Positions 1-6,155 of a stretch of DNA of 7,218 nt are shown here, piece after piece. Position 1 is the stretch's first letter; each line of letters opens with the position of its first letter. The DNA lies in the NCBI GenBank assembly GCA_003520925.1, contig DOTV01000055.1:1-7218 (forward strand), read 5' to 3'. Made by a program: the position numbers and the translations under genes. The stretch is from Bacteroidales bacterium. Its GTDB lineage: Bacteria > Bacteroidota > Bacteroidia > Bacteroidales > VadinHA17. The notes beneath the pieces were generated by a model. The model worked only from the letters and a program-made list of their open reading frames with translations, had not been told where the DNA came from and did no database searches.

Positions 1-38
1 ATGAATCTGTTTTCAAAATGAACTTTATACATCACTGA
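1..38 (+). other. probable 3' tail of an upstream gene, not identifiable
   Basis: Two forward frames are open from the left edge. One ends at TGA 19-21 (reading MNLFSK). The other ends at TGA 36-38, directly abutting the pyrE ATG (reading ESVFKMNFIHH). Either could be the end of a preceding gene. If the second is right, the two genes join as TGAATG and are probably co-transcribed. Too few residues remain to name a family. I see no TAnnTTTG promoter element here. Confidence 0.25.
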
Positions 39-677
39 ATGGAGAATAGTGCTAAAAAGATCGCCGAATATCTGTTGCAAATTAAAGCAATTAAATTACA
101 ACCGTCAAATCCTTTTACCTGGGCTTCAGGATGGAAATCGCCTATTTATTGCGATAACCGTAAAACACTTTCTTTTCCTGAGGTCAGATCATATATAAGA
201 GATTCGTTTGCCGAGATAGTAAAACTTCGCTATCCTGATGCTCAGCTCATTGCAGGAGTTGCAACCGGAGCAATAGCGCATGGGGTGCTTGTTGCTGAAA
301 AACTTGGATTACCCTTTATTTATGTAAGGTCGGAGGCTAAGGAGCATGGGTTGGGGAACCAGATTGAGGGATATTTTGAAAAAGGCCAGAAAGTTGTTGT
401 AATTGAGGATCTTATTTCAACCGGGGGCAGCAGCCTGGGTGCTGTCAAAGCTCTCAGGGAAGCAGGTTGCGATCTTTTGGGTATGGCTGCAATTTTTACA
501 TATGAATTTAAAAAAGCTGAGGATGGTTTTGTTTCAGCAAAATGCGAGCTTCATACTCTCAGCAATTATACGGCACTTATTTCAACCGCGGCAGGTTCGG
601 GCTATGTCAGCACAAAGGATGTTGAGACACTGAAGCAATGGAGGATGGATCCTTCATCATGGGGACTTAACCGTTGA
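39..677 (+). CDS. pyrE: orotate phosphoribosyltransferase
   Basis: PyrE joins orotate to PRPP to give orotidine 5'-monophosphate and pyrophosphate, the fifth step of de novo pyrimidine synthesis, in the cytosol. The 212-residue length is normal for the family. An N-terminal FTWASGWKSPIYCD segment (residues 26-39) matches the orotate/PRPP-contacting start of the fold. The PRPP-binding signature VVVIEDLISTGGS is at residues 119-131. The flexible catalytic loop VRSEAKEHG (96-104) keeps R97, K101 and H103, but has Ser98 where enterobacterial enzymes have a second basic residue (RK). An in-frame TGA lies directly before the ATG, so the start cannot be further upstream. The next gene begins 4 bases after the stop, so co-transcription is likely. 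There is no clear Shine-Dalgarno sequence. The family call is secure; only the effect of Ser98 is open. Confidence 0.97.
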   Translation: MENSAKKIAEYLLQIKAIKLQPSNPFTWASGWKSPIYCDNRKTLSFPEVRSYIRDSFAEIVKLRYPDAQLIAGVATGAIAHGVLVAEKLGLPFIYVRSEAKEHGLGNQIEGYFEKGQKVVVIEDLISTGGSSLGAVKALREAGCDLLGMAAIFTYEFKKAEDGFVSAKCELHTLSNYTALISTAAGSGYVSTKDVETLKQWRMDPSSWGLNR

Positions 678-681
678 AGCT

Positions 682-1110
682 ATGCCTGATCTATCAGAAT
701 TTAAAAGCAGGACAGGAAATCTGAGCTGTACTCCGGCGGAGATGTTTGATTTTGTAACGGATATCAGGAATTTCAGACAGTTTGTTCCGGAAGGTACAAT
801 TGATGAGCTGCAGATCGATATGGATTCATGCAGTTTTAATATTTCTCCTGTTGGGAATGTCAACTTCAGACTGTCGGAAAAGAAACCTCATAACAGGATC
901 GTTTTTAAAGGTACAGTATTACAATCAAATGATTTCTCTCTGGTTATTGATATCAGGGAAAGCAGTGCAGGCAGAGCTGAGACAACACTTCACCTTGCCG
1001 CACACATGAATCCTCTTCTCAAAATGATGGCGGCTAAACCAATAGCGGGTTTCCTCGAAAAACTGATCGACGAAATGGAAAAGTTCAGGGGCTGGCGGAC
1101 TGCAGTATAG
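682..1110 (+). CDS. SRPBCC (START-like) fold protein of unknown function
   Basis: This 142-residue protein has no membrane segment or signal peptide. The pattern is that of the SRPBCC/polyketide-cyclase-like fold. It opens with a strand (FKSRTGNLSC, residues 7-16), then the helix motif PAEMFDFVTDIRNFRQFVPE (18-37, compare the usual 'p.e.vw.f..d..n...w.P'). Alternating beta strands follow, and a long C-terminal helix rich in Lys and Glu (about 113-136) closes the cavity in this fold. These proteins bind hydrophobic ligands or act as small enzymes or chaperones; no catalytic residue can be assigned. It starts 4 bases after pyrE and is probably co-transcribed with it, an arrangement I recall from other Bacteroidota. 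A link to pyrimidine metabolism is only inferred from this. Fold call moderately sure, function unknown. Confidence 0.8.
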   Translation: MPDLSEFKSRTGNLSCTPAEMFDFVTDIRNFRQFVPEGTIDELQIDMDSCSFNISPVGNVNFRLSEKKPHNRIVFKGTVLQSNDFSLVIDIRESSAGRAETTLHLAAHMNPLLKMMAAKPIAGFLEKLIDEMEKFRGWRTAV

Positions 1111-1157
1111 ATAAAGATGCTGCTTGCATGATGGGTTACATCACTTCTACGACATTT

Positions 1158-1898
1158 TTACTGGCAAAATTCAATCTCCTTAAATGCGAATTCCCTTATT
1201 TGCCCTTTTCTATCCTCAATCTTCAGACAGCCTGAATCAGCAACAGAAACAATTCTTCCGTCAAAAAATCCGGCTGAGGAGTTAAATCTGCACCAGCTGT
1301 TTAACTTGTATAGCGAGGCGATATATTCTTTCTTCTGTATTTCCCGGTCTCCAGCTATGACCTGTTTGTAACGAATGTCAAGGAATCGTGCCAGCTGTAT
1401 CAGACAAAGATTCAGGTCATAATCCTTTCCGGTTATGAGCTTAAGGGAAACAGGATTCGGGAGTTCTTCCGGAAATACCTCCTGGTTAATATTCATCCCA
1501 ATCCCGATTATTGAATTAGCAATTGTATCTGAGATTATCGAGTTCTCGATAAGGATACCTGCTATTTTGTCATCCCCTGCGTAAATATCATTGGGCCATT
1601 TGATTTTACTGTCGGGGATATGATTTTTTAAGAAATCGCATATGCCCAGTGATACGAAAATCGACATTATGAACTGGTCGGCCGGATGTACCTCAACAGG
1701 ATATAGCACTATACTGAACAGCAGATTTTTACCAACTTCACTTACCCACCTGTTTCCTTTCTGACCCCTCCCTCCTGACTGATAATCTGCATAAAATATG
1801 GTACCCTCTGTCACTGAATCAGACTGAATCATTACTGAAGCATGGGTATTTGTCGATACGACTTCTTTGCAGTGGATAAACCCCGAACCGATTATCAT
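1158..1898 (-). CDS. birA: biotin--[acetyl-CoA-carboxylase] ligase, monofunctional
   Basis: This enzyme activates biotin with ATP to biotinyl-5'-AMP and transfers it to the lysine of biotin carboxyl carrier domains, in the cytosol. Counting from the ATG, the sequence shows S15-T16-N17, the biotinoyl-AMP loop GGRGQKGNRW (42-51), KWPNDI (100-105), KIAGILIE with catalytic-type Lys111 (111-118) and GIGMNIN (132-138). A small beta-rich C-terminal domain follows from about residue 195. There is no N-terminal helix-turn-helix domain, so it should not act as a DNA-binding repressor as Escherichia coli BirA does. A TTG codon lies immediately 5' of the ATG (1899-1901) and could add one residue. I chose ATG as the normal start, since no Shine-Dalgarno sequence decides between them. 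It faces pyrE-SRPBCC tail-to-tail and diverges from rsfS. Confidence 0.94.
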   Translation of the reverse strand: MIIGSGFIHCKEVVSTNTHASVMIQSDSVTEGTIFYADYQSGGRGQKGNRWVSEVGKNLLFSIVLYPVEVHPADQFIMSIFVSLGICDFLKNHIPDSKIKWPNDIYAGDDKIAGILIENSIISDTIANSIIGIGMNINQEVFPEELPNPVSLKLITGKDYDLNLCLIQLARFLDIRYKQVIAGDREIQKKEYIASLYKLNSWCRFNSSAGFFDGRIVSVADSGCLKIEDRKGQIREFAFKEIEFCQ

Positions 1899-1925
1899 CA
1901 ACAGGAAGTATTATTTATAATATGT

Positions 1926-1933
1926 CAAAATTA
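1926..1933 (-). promoter_or_regulatory. candidate birA promoter, -7 element TAATTTTG
   Basis: On the reverse strand this reads TAATTTTG, a full match to the Bacteroidota -7 consensus TAnnTTTG. Transcription would start a few bases downstream, leaving a leader of roughly 20 bases before the birA ATG. I find no convincing TTTG -33 element 19-21 bases upstream, so the site may be weak or a chance match in AT-rich DNA. Confidence 0.4.
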
Positions 1934-2013
1934 CCGTTATGTCAGATGATTAAGACGGTGGCACTGAAATTGCAATAACAGTTTTACTATGACAAAAATA
2001 CGATAAAAGTTAG

Positions 2014-2021
2014 TACTTTTG
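2014..2021 (+). promoter_or_regulatory. candidate rsfS-ftsH operon promoter, -7 element TACTTTTG
   Basis: TACTTTTG fully matches the Bacteroidota primary sigma -7 consensus TAnnTTTG and lies about 30 bases before the rsfS ATG, leaving an AT-rich leader of about 25 bases without a Shine-Dalgarno sequence. The -33 region is poor; the nearest approximation is TATG at 1988-1991, 22 bases upstream. Its place in the divergent spacer, ahead of a compact forward gene run, supports it. It would drive rsfS, ftsH and probably cdsA. Confidence 0.55.
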
Positions 2022-2050
2022 CCTTTTGATTTTAAACAGAAAATTGTTTG

Positions 2051-2425
2051 ATGAAAAAAAGACAGGATGGAACTGAATTACTCCTGGGAGCTATAGTAAA
2101 TGGCATTTTCGAGAAGAAGGGAAAGGATGTTCTTAAAATTGATCTGAGGAATCTTGAAAACAGAATAACTGATTTTTTTATAATCTGTCACGGATCTTCC
2201 GTCAGTCAGGTGGATTCTCTCTGCGATTCTGTGGAAGATACGGTCAGAAAAGAGTCAAAAGAGAGTCCGTTGCATGTCGAGGGACTTGAGAACTGTTTCT
2301 GGGTACTTCTCGATTACGGGAATGTCATAGTTCATATTTTTCTTGAAGAGTACAGGCATTTTTACAGCCTTGAGTCGCTATGGGCTGATGCCTCGGTTGA
2401 AGCGATAAAAGATAATTTAAGTTAA
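2051..2425 (+). CDS. rsfS: ribosome silencing factor RsfS (Iojap/YbeB family)
   Basis: RsfS binds protein uL14 on the large ribosomal subunit and blocks joining with the small subunit, lowering translation when nutrients run short. The 124-residue protein is of usual length and shows the family pattern throughout. It has KIDLRNLENRITDFFIICHG (about 29-48, compare the usual D.r......Dyfvi..G.S), then SSVSQVDSLCDSVED, HVEGLE near 75-80, and the most conserved block WVLLDYGNVIVHIF (84-97), followed by FYSLESLW. An in-frame TTG sits directly before the ATG (2048-2050); I prefer ATG. ftsH begins 10 bases after the stop, so the two are almost surely co-transcribed. rsfS next to ftsH is a familiar Bacteroidota arrangement from memory. 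Confidence 0.95.
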   Translation: MKKRQDGTELLLGAIVNGIFEKKGKDVLKIDLRNLENRITDFFIICHGSSVSQVDSLCDSVEDTVRKESKESPLHVEGLENCFWVLLDYGNVIVHIFLEEYRHFYSLESLWADASVEAIKDNLS

Positions 2426-2435
2426 GTAATTACTT

Positions 2436-4601
2436 ATGTCTGAAAACGATAGCAATAATAAAAATAAAGGGCCTCTGAAGCCGCCGGATAAAATTCTCAA
2501 GCCGAAATTCAACTCAAACTGGATTTTCGCAATTCTTATTGTCTCTTTTCTTGCCATTAATCTGATTTACGGAGGGAGCAGAACCATACCCAAAGTTCAG
2601 ATACCCGAAATAAAAAAGATGATCACAAACCGCGATATTGAAAGGATTGTGGTAATCAACAAGGAGACCGCCGAAATATTTTTAAAGAAAGGGGCTATTG
2701 AATCAGGAAGGTATACTGACCTCCCGAAAAATAACAACGGGAGAATGGGTTTCGGACCTCCCAAGGCAAATTACATTCATAATATAGGAGATGTTGCCAC
2801 ATTTGAGGAGTTCCTTCTTCAGGAGCAAAAAAAAGAGGGCTATGCCGATAATGAGATTGTCTATCCTGAAACAGAAACACGTCCAAATTATATTGGTCAG
2901 ATACTGGGATGGACGCTGCCTTTCATAATATTGTTTTTCTTCTGGATATTTATGATGAGGCGGATGTCGGGTGGTGCAGGTGGAGGAGCCGGAGGCATAT
3001 TCAGCGTCGGGAAATCGAAAGCCCAGATCTTTGATAAGGAATCAAATGTGAAGCTGAATTTCAATGATGTAGCCGGACTGGAGGAAGCGAAGACCGAGGT
3101 GATGGAAATCGTTGATTTTCTTAAAAACCCCAAGAAATATACCCAGCTCGGTGGTAAAATTCCAAAAGGAGCTCTGCTTATAGGGCCTCCCGGAACAGGA
3201 AAAACACTTCTAGCCAAAGCGGTGGCTGGAGAAGCCAATGTCCCTTTCTTTTCGATTTCAGGCTCCGATTTTGTTGAGATGTTCGTGGGTGTGGGTGCCT
3301 CGAGGGTGAGGGATCTCTTCAAGCAGGCAAAGGAAAAGGCTCCATGCATTGTCTTTATTGATGAAATTGATGCTGTTGGAAGAGCCAGGGGTAAGAATGT
3401 TAATTTCGGATCAAATGATGAAAGGGAGAACACTCTTAATCAGCTTCTTACTGAAATGGATGGTTTCGGAACAAACATGGGAGTAATTATTCTTGCTGCA
3501 ACCAACAGGGCGGATATTCTTGACAGGGCACTGTTGAGGGCAGGCCGGTTTGACCGTCAGATTCATGTTGAGCTTCCTGATATTGTTGAAAGGGAGGCAA
3601 TTTTTAAAGTACACCTGCGCCCGATAAAACTCGAGAAGGGTTTTGATATAACTTTTCTTGCTAAACAGACACCAGGGTTTTCAGGAGCCGATATCGCAAA
3701 TGTGTGCAATGAATCTGCCCTGATCGCTGCAAGGAAGAACAAAACTGTCGTTGAAAAGCAGGACTTTCTTGATGCAATTGACAGGATTGTTGGCGGACTT
3801 GAGCGAAAAAGCAAGATAATCTCAATGGTCGAAAAGAAAACCATCGCCTACCACGAAGCTGGTCATGCTACTGTAAGCTGGCTTCTTGAACATGCCAGTC
3901 CGTTGCTTAAAGTCACGATTATTCCCAGGGGGAGAGCCCTGGGAGCAGCATGGTATCTTCCTGAGGAAAGGCAAATTACAACCCGCGAACAACTTCTTGA
4001 CGAGATGGCTTATGCACTTGGGGGAAGAGCTTCTGAACAGATTGTATTTGGGAAAATTTCCACCGGAGCATTGAGCGATCTTGAAAAAATAACCAAACAG
4101 GCTTATGCAATGGTATCATTCTTCGGGATGAGTGAAAAAGTGGGAAATATCAGCTTTTATGACTCTTCGGGCCAGTCAGATTATGGTTTCACAAAGCCCT
4201 ACAGTGAGAAGACTGCAGAAGTGATCGACGGGGAAGTGAAGCAAATAATTGAGGAATCTTATGTGCGTGCGCAGGAGGTTCTGAGAAACAATATGAAAGG
4301 ATTGACAGAACTTGCTGAATTGCTTCTCGAAAAGGAGGTTATTTTCAGTGAGGATCTCGAGAGGATATTTGGCAAAAGAAAAGCAGATATTCTGAAGGAA
4401 GAAAGAGAATCTGCTGTGAAAAATGAACTTGCTCTGAAAGCAGGAAAAGATACAATTGCTACAACAGATCCTGTGGTTACACAAATAAGGGAATCCGTAA
4501 AAGATTCCGGGTCAGAGAAAAAAGGTTCCGGAAAAGAGAAAAAAACTCCCGGGGATTCTGCTAAAAAGGTCAGGGGAGAAAAAGCAAAAAGCAAAAAATA
4601 G
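2436..4601 (+). CDS. ftsH: ATP-dependent zinc metalloprotease FtsH
   Basis: FtsH is a hexameric membrane-anchored AAA+ protease that extracts and degrades misfolded membrane proteins and some regulatory proteins. A first membrane segment is at about residues 28-46 and a second at about 155-175, enclosing an extracytoplasmic domain. A Gly-rich linker follows (179-187). The AAA module has Walker A GPPGTGKT (250-257), pore loop FVG (283-285), Walker B CIVFIDEID (304-312) and a second region of homology ending with arginines R371 and R374. The M41 protease domain has HEAGH at 473-477 (zinc ligands H473 and H477, catalytic E474), with Asp548 in ALSDLE as the likely third ligand. All key residues are present. 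At 721 residues it is longer than E. coli FtsH, mainly because of a Lys/Glu/Ser-rich tail after about 650. It follows rsfS by 10 bases. Confidence 0.98.
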   Translation: MSENDSNNKNKGPLKPPDKILKPKFNSNWIFAILIVSFLAINLIYGGSRTIPKVQIPEIKKMITNRDIERIVVINKETAEIFLKKGAIESGRYTDLPKNNNGRMGFGPPKANYIHNIGDVATFEEFLLQEQKKEGYADNEIVYPETETRPNYIGQILGWTLPFIILFFFWIFMMRRMSGGAGGGAGGIFSVGKSKAQIFDKESNVKLNFNDVAGLEEAKTEVMEIVDFLKNPKKYTQLGGKIPKGALLIGPPGTGKTLLAKAVAGEANVPFFSISGSDFVEMFVGVGASRVRDLFKQAKEKAPCIVFIDEIDAVGRARGKNVNFGSNDERENTLNQLLTEMDGFGTNMGVIILAATNRADILDRALLRAGRFDRQIHVELPDIVEREAIFKVHLRPIKLEKGFDITFLAKQTPGFSGADIANVCNESALIAARKNKTVVEKQDFLDAIDRIVGGLERKSKIISMVEKKTIAYHEAGHATVSWLLEHASPLLKVTIIPRGRALGAAWYLPEERQITTREQLLDEMAYALGGRASEQIVFGKISTGALSDLEKITKQAYAMVSFFGMSEKVGNISFYDSSGQSDYGFTKPYSEKTAEVIDGEVKQIIEESYVRAQEVLRNNMKGLTELAELLLEKEVIFSEDLERIFGKRKADILKEERESAVKNELALKAGKDTIATTDPVVTQIRESVKDSGSEKKGSGKEKKTPGDSAKKVRGEKAKSKK

Positions 4602-4606
4602 CTGTT

Positions 4607-5449
4607 TTGAGCAATTTTTACACTAGGACACTTACAGCTGTCGGAATAGTAATATTTATCCTGGGAGGATTCTGGCTGCACCCGGTCTCTTTCTTTATTA
4701 CAGGCCTTGTGCTTCTTGCAGTAACTCAGTATGAATACTACATGATGATTAAAACCATTGGGACCCGTCCACAGATATTATCAGGGATAATTGCCGGCTG
4801 CTCACTATATATAATCTCCACCCTTGTTGCATCCGGATTGGTTGATCAGAAATACCTCCTGTTACTGATCCCCCTGGCGCTGATTATTATGGTTGCGGAG
4901 CTGTTCAGAAAACAGGAAAGACCTTTCGATTCATTAGCTCACACCTTTTTCGCAGTTTTTTATATCGCGGTACCCTTCTCCTTCTTTCCGTTCTCTGCAT
5001 TTTCAAGAACAGGTTTCAGCTCATTGCTGGCTCATCCGGATATTGCTTTTTCACCTGCAATTGTCGTCGGATTTCTGATGCTTCTGTGGGCAAATGATAC
5101 CGGTGCTTATATTACCGGAGTAACATTAGGCAGGCACAGACTTATGGAAAGGATATCACCAAAAAAATCGTGGGAAGGTTTTTTTGGCGGACTGATTATC
5201 GCGGTTCTTGCGGCATGGCTTCTTTCAGGCTGGCTTGGTGTTGTGGACAGCGCCGGGTGGATAATAATTTCATGCATAATCTCAGTTGCAGGTACATTCG
5301 GTGATTTGATTGAATCAATGCTGAAGAGAAGCATGGATGTTAAGGATTCGGGATCTCTTCTGCCCGGGCATGGAGGATTCCTTGACCGTTTTGACAGTGC
5401 GATTATCACATTTCCCCTTGTTTATCTTTTTATTACACTTTTTGGTTGA
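4607..5449 (+). CDS. cdsA: phosphatidate cytidylyltransferase (CDP-diacylglycerol synthase), TTG start
   Basis: CdsA condenses CTP with phosphatidic acid to CDP-diacylglycerol, the branch point of bacterial phospholipid synthesis, in the inner membrane. The 280-residue protein is largely hydrophobic, with several membrane helices. It carries WANDTGAY (161-168), SPKKSWEG (184-191) and the complete CDP-diglyceride synthetase signature (residues 237-263): S237, K240, R241, K246, D247, P253, HGG, DR and a final D263. The start is TTG. The frame is open back to a stop at 4562-4564 but has no ATG or GTG before TTG 4607. The first in-frame ATG (4742, codon 46) would delete the conserved N-terminal start (NFYTRTLT) and the first membrane helix. 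The gap to ftsH is 5 bases, suggesting co-transcription and possibly coupled translation. Confidence 0.95.
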   Translation: MSNFYTRTLTAVGIVIFILGGFWLHPVSFFITGLVLLAVTQYEYYMMIKTIGTRPQILSGIIAGCSLYIISTLVASGLVDQKYLLLLIPLALIIMVAELFRKQERPFDSLAHTFFAVFYIAVPFSFFPFSAFSRTGFSSLLAHPDIAFSPAIVVGFLMLLWANDTGAYITGVTLGRHRLMERISPKKSWEGFFGGLIIAVLAAWLLSGWLGVVDSAGWIIISCIISVAGTFGDLIESMLKRSMDVKDSGSLLPGHGGFLDRFDSAIITFPLVYLFITLFG

Positions 5450-5472
5450 TTGATCAGTCTTAATTAGTTTTG
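5441..5472 (+). promoter_or_regulatory. candidate internal promoter for psd (TTTG - 20 bases - TAGTTTTG)
   Basis: TTTG at 5441-5444, inside the last codons of cdsA, is followed after exactly 20 bases by TAGTTTTG at 5465-5472. This matches both the -33 (TTTG) and -7 (TAnnTTTG) elements of the Bacteroidota primary sigma promoter at about the expected spacing. A start a few bases downstream would leave a leader of only 10-15 bases before the psd ATG at 5489. It is the most complete promoter candidate in the window and could let psd and the flavodiiron gene be transcribed apart from the ftsH operon. Such short AT-rich motifs can arise by chance. Confidence 0.5.
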
Positions 5473-5488
5473 AGCAAATTATCTTGGA

Positions 5489-6145
5489 ATGGCCATTCAT
5501 AAGGAAGGATATAAAATTCTTGCAGGCGGATTTTTAATTTTGCTAATCATTAACATCTTTGCAGGGATTATCTGGTCCGATAATTCACTTGTGAAGTTGA
5601 TTATCCTGATCTCTTCAGTTTTGTTCTATATTTTCATCCTTTTCTTCTTCCGTCTTCCCACAAGATATCTTGAACCTGATCCTGAGCTGATATACGCTCC
5701 TGCTGACGGAAAGGTTGTTGTAATTGAAGAAACATTTGAAAATGAATACTTTAAAGATACACGTCTGCAGATCTCGATATTTATGTCACCTCTGAATATG
5801 CACAGTAACAAATATCCTGTTTCGGGGCATGTAAAGTATGTAAATTATCATCCGGGAAATTACATGGTAGCCTGGCATCCGAAATCTTCTGAATTGAATG
5901 AAAGAAGCACAATTGTTATAAAGACTGAAAAAGGTACTGAGATTCTTATACGTCAGATTGCAGGGGCTGTCGCAAGGCGTATAGTTACGTATGCAAAGGA
6001 AGGCCAGTCGGTTACACAAGGTGACGAACTGGGGTTCATAAAATTTGGTTCAAGAGTCGATGTATTTCTGCCGTTGGGGACTGAGGTTGAAGTTCCTATA
6101 CTTCAGCAGGTTAAGGCAAACAAAAGCATTATAGCTAAAATTTGA
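5489..6145 (+). CDS. psd: phosphatidylserine decarboxylase proenzyme, short type
   Basis: Psd decarboxylates phosphatidylserine to phosphatidylethanolamine. The proenzyme cuts itself at an internal serine to make the pyruvoyl cofactor. In this 218-residue protein the cleavage motif is FGSRVD (186-191). Cleavage between G187 and S188 would give a beta chain of 187 residues and an alpha chain of 31 with S188 as the pyruvoyl residue. FGS rather than the LGST of E. coli, and the small size, place it in the short bacterial/archaeal subfamily. Two hydrophobic segments (about 9-28 and 35-54) anchor it to the membrane. PADGK (71-75) and MSPLNMHSNKYPVSG (99-113, with H105) are the other conserved active-site blocks. 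An in-frame TGA at 5471-5473 makes the ATG the only sensible start. It acts two steps after CdsA; the phosphatidylserine synthase between them is not in the window. Confidence 0.95.
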   Translation: MAIHKEGYKILAGGFLILLIINIFAGIIWSDNSLVKLIILISSVLFYIFILFFFRLPTRYLEPDPELIYAPADGKVVVIEETFENEYFKDTRLQISIFMSPLNMHSNKYPVSGHVKYVNYHPGNYMVAWHPKSSELNERSTIVIKTEKGTEILIRQIAGAVARRIVTYAKEGQSVTQGDELGFIKFGSRVDVFLPLGTEVEVPILQQVKANKSIIAKI

Positions 6146-6155
6146 AAGTTTTTCC

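Noticed and set aside
1129..1159. Possible bidirectional terminator between SRPBCC and birA: stem TGATG/CATCA (1129-1133 with 1139-1143) and a T run at 1155-1159
   Set aside because: The stem is only 5 base pairs with few G-C pairs, and the T run is over 10 bases away from it. This is too weak for an intrinsic terminator on either strand.
1896..2053. Both birA and rsfS carry TTG directly before ATG (TTGATG), which could suggest a shared start signal
   Set aside because: In each case the ATG alone suffices; TTG-ATG tandems are expected by chance in AT-rich leaders.
2897..3433. Long reverse-strand open frame of 178 codons within ftsH, and similar open frames opposite cdsA and psd
   Set aside because: They are antisense shadows of strongly conserved forward genes, with no recognisable protein features of their own.
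4518..4545. A6 and A7 runs in the 3' part of ftsH as sites of programmed frameshifting or transcript slippage
   Set aside because: They encode lysine pairs in a lysine-rich tail, the zero frame continues to a normal stop, and there is no convincing downstream stem or sensible alternative product.
4604..5477. The 11-base sequence GTTTTGAGCAA occurs at 4604-4614 and again at 5467-5477, just before cdsA codons and just before psd
   Set aside because: A single short repeat in AT-rich DNA. The first copy contains the cdsA TTG start, while the second is part of the candidate psd promoter and lacks a matching role. Probably coincidence.
5470..5502. Ten-codon TTG-started reading frame (LSKLSWNGHS) overlapping the psd start, a possible leader peptide
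   Set aside because: Weak start codon, no ribosome binding site, no regulatory codon pattern, and it would begin within the -7 element of the candidate promoter.
6136..6144. TAAAATTTG near the end of psd as a promoter for the flavodiiron gene
   Set aside because: It has three instead of two bases between TA and TTTG, and lies too close to the start at 6156 to be convincing.
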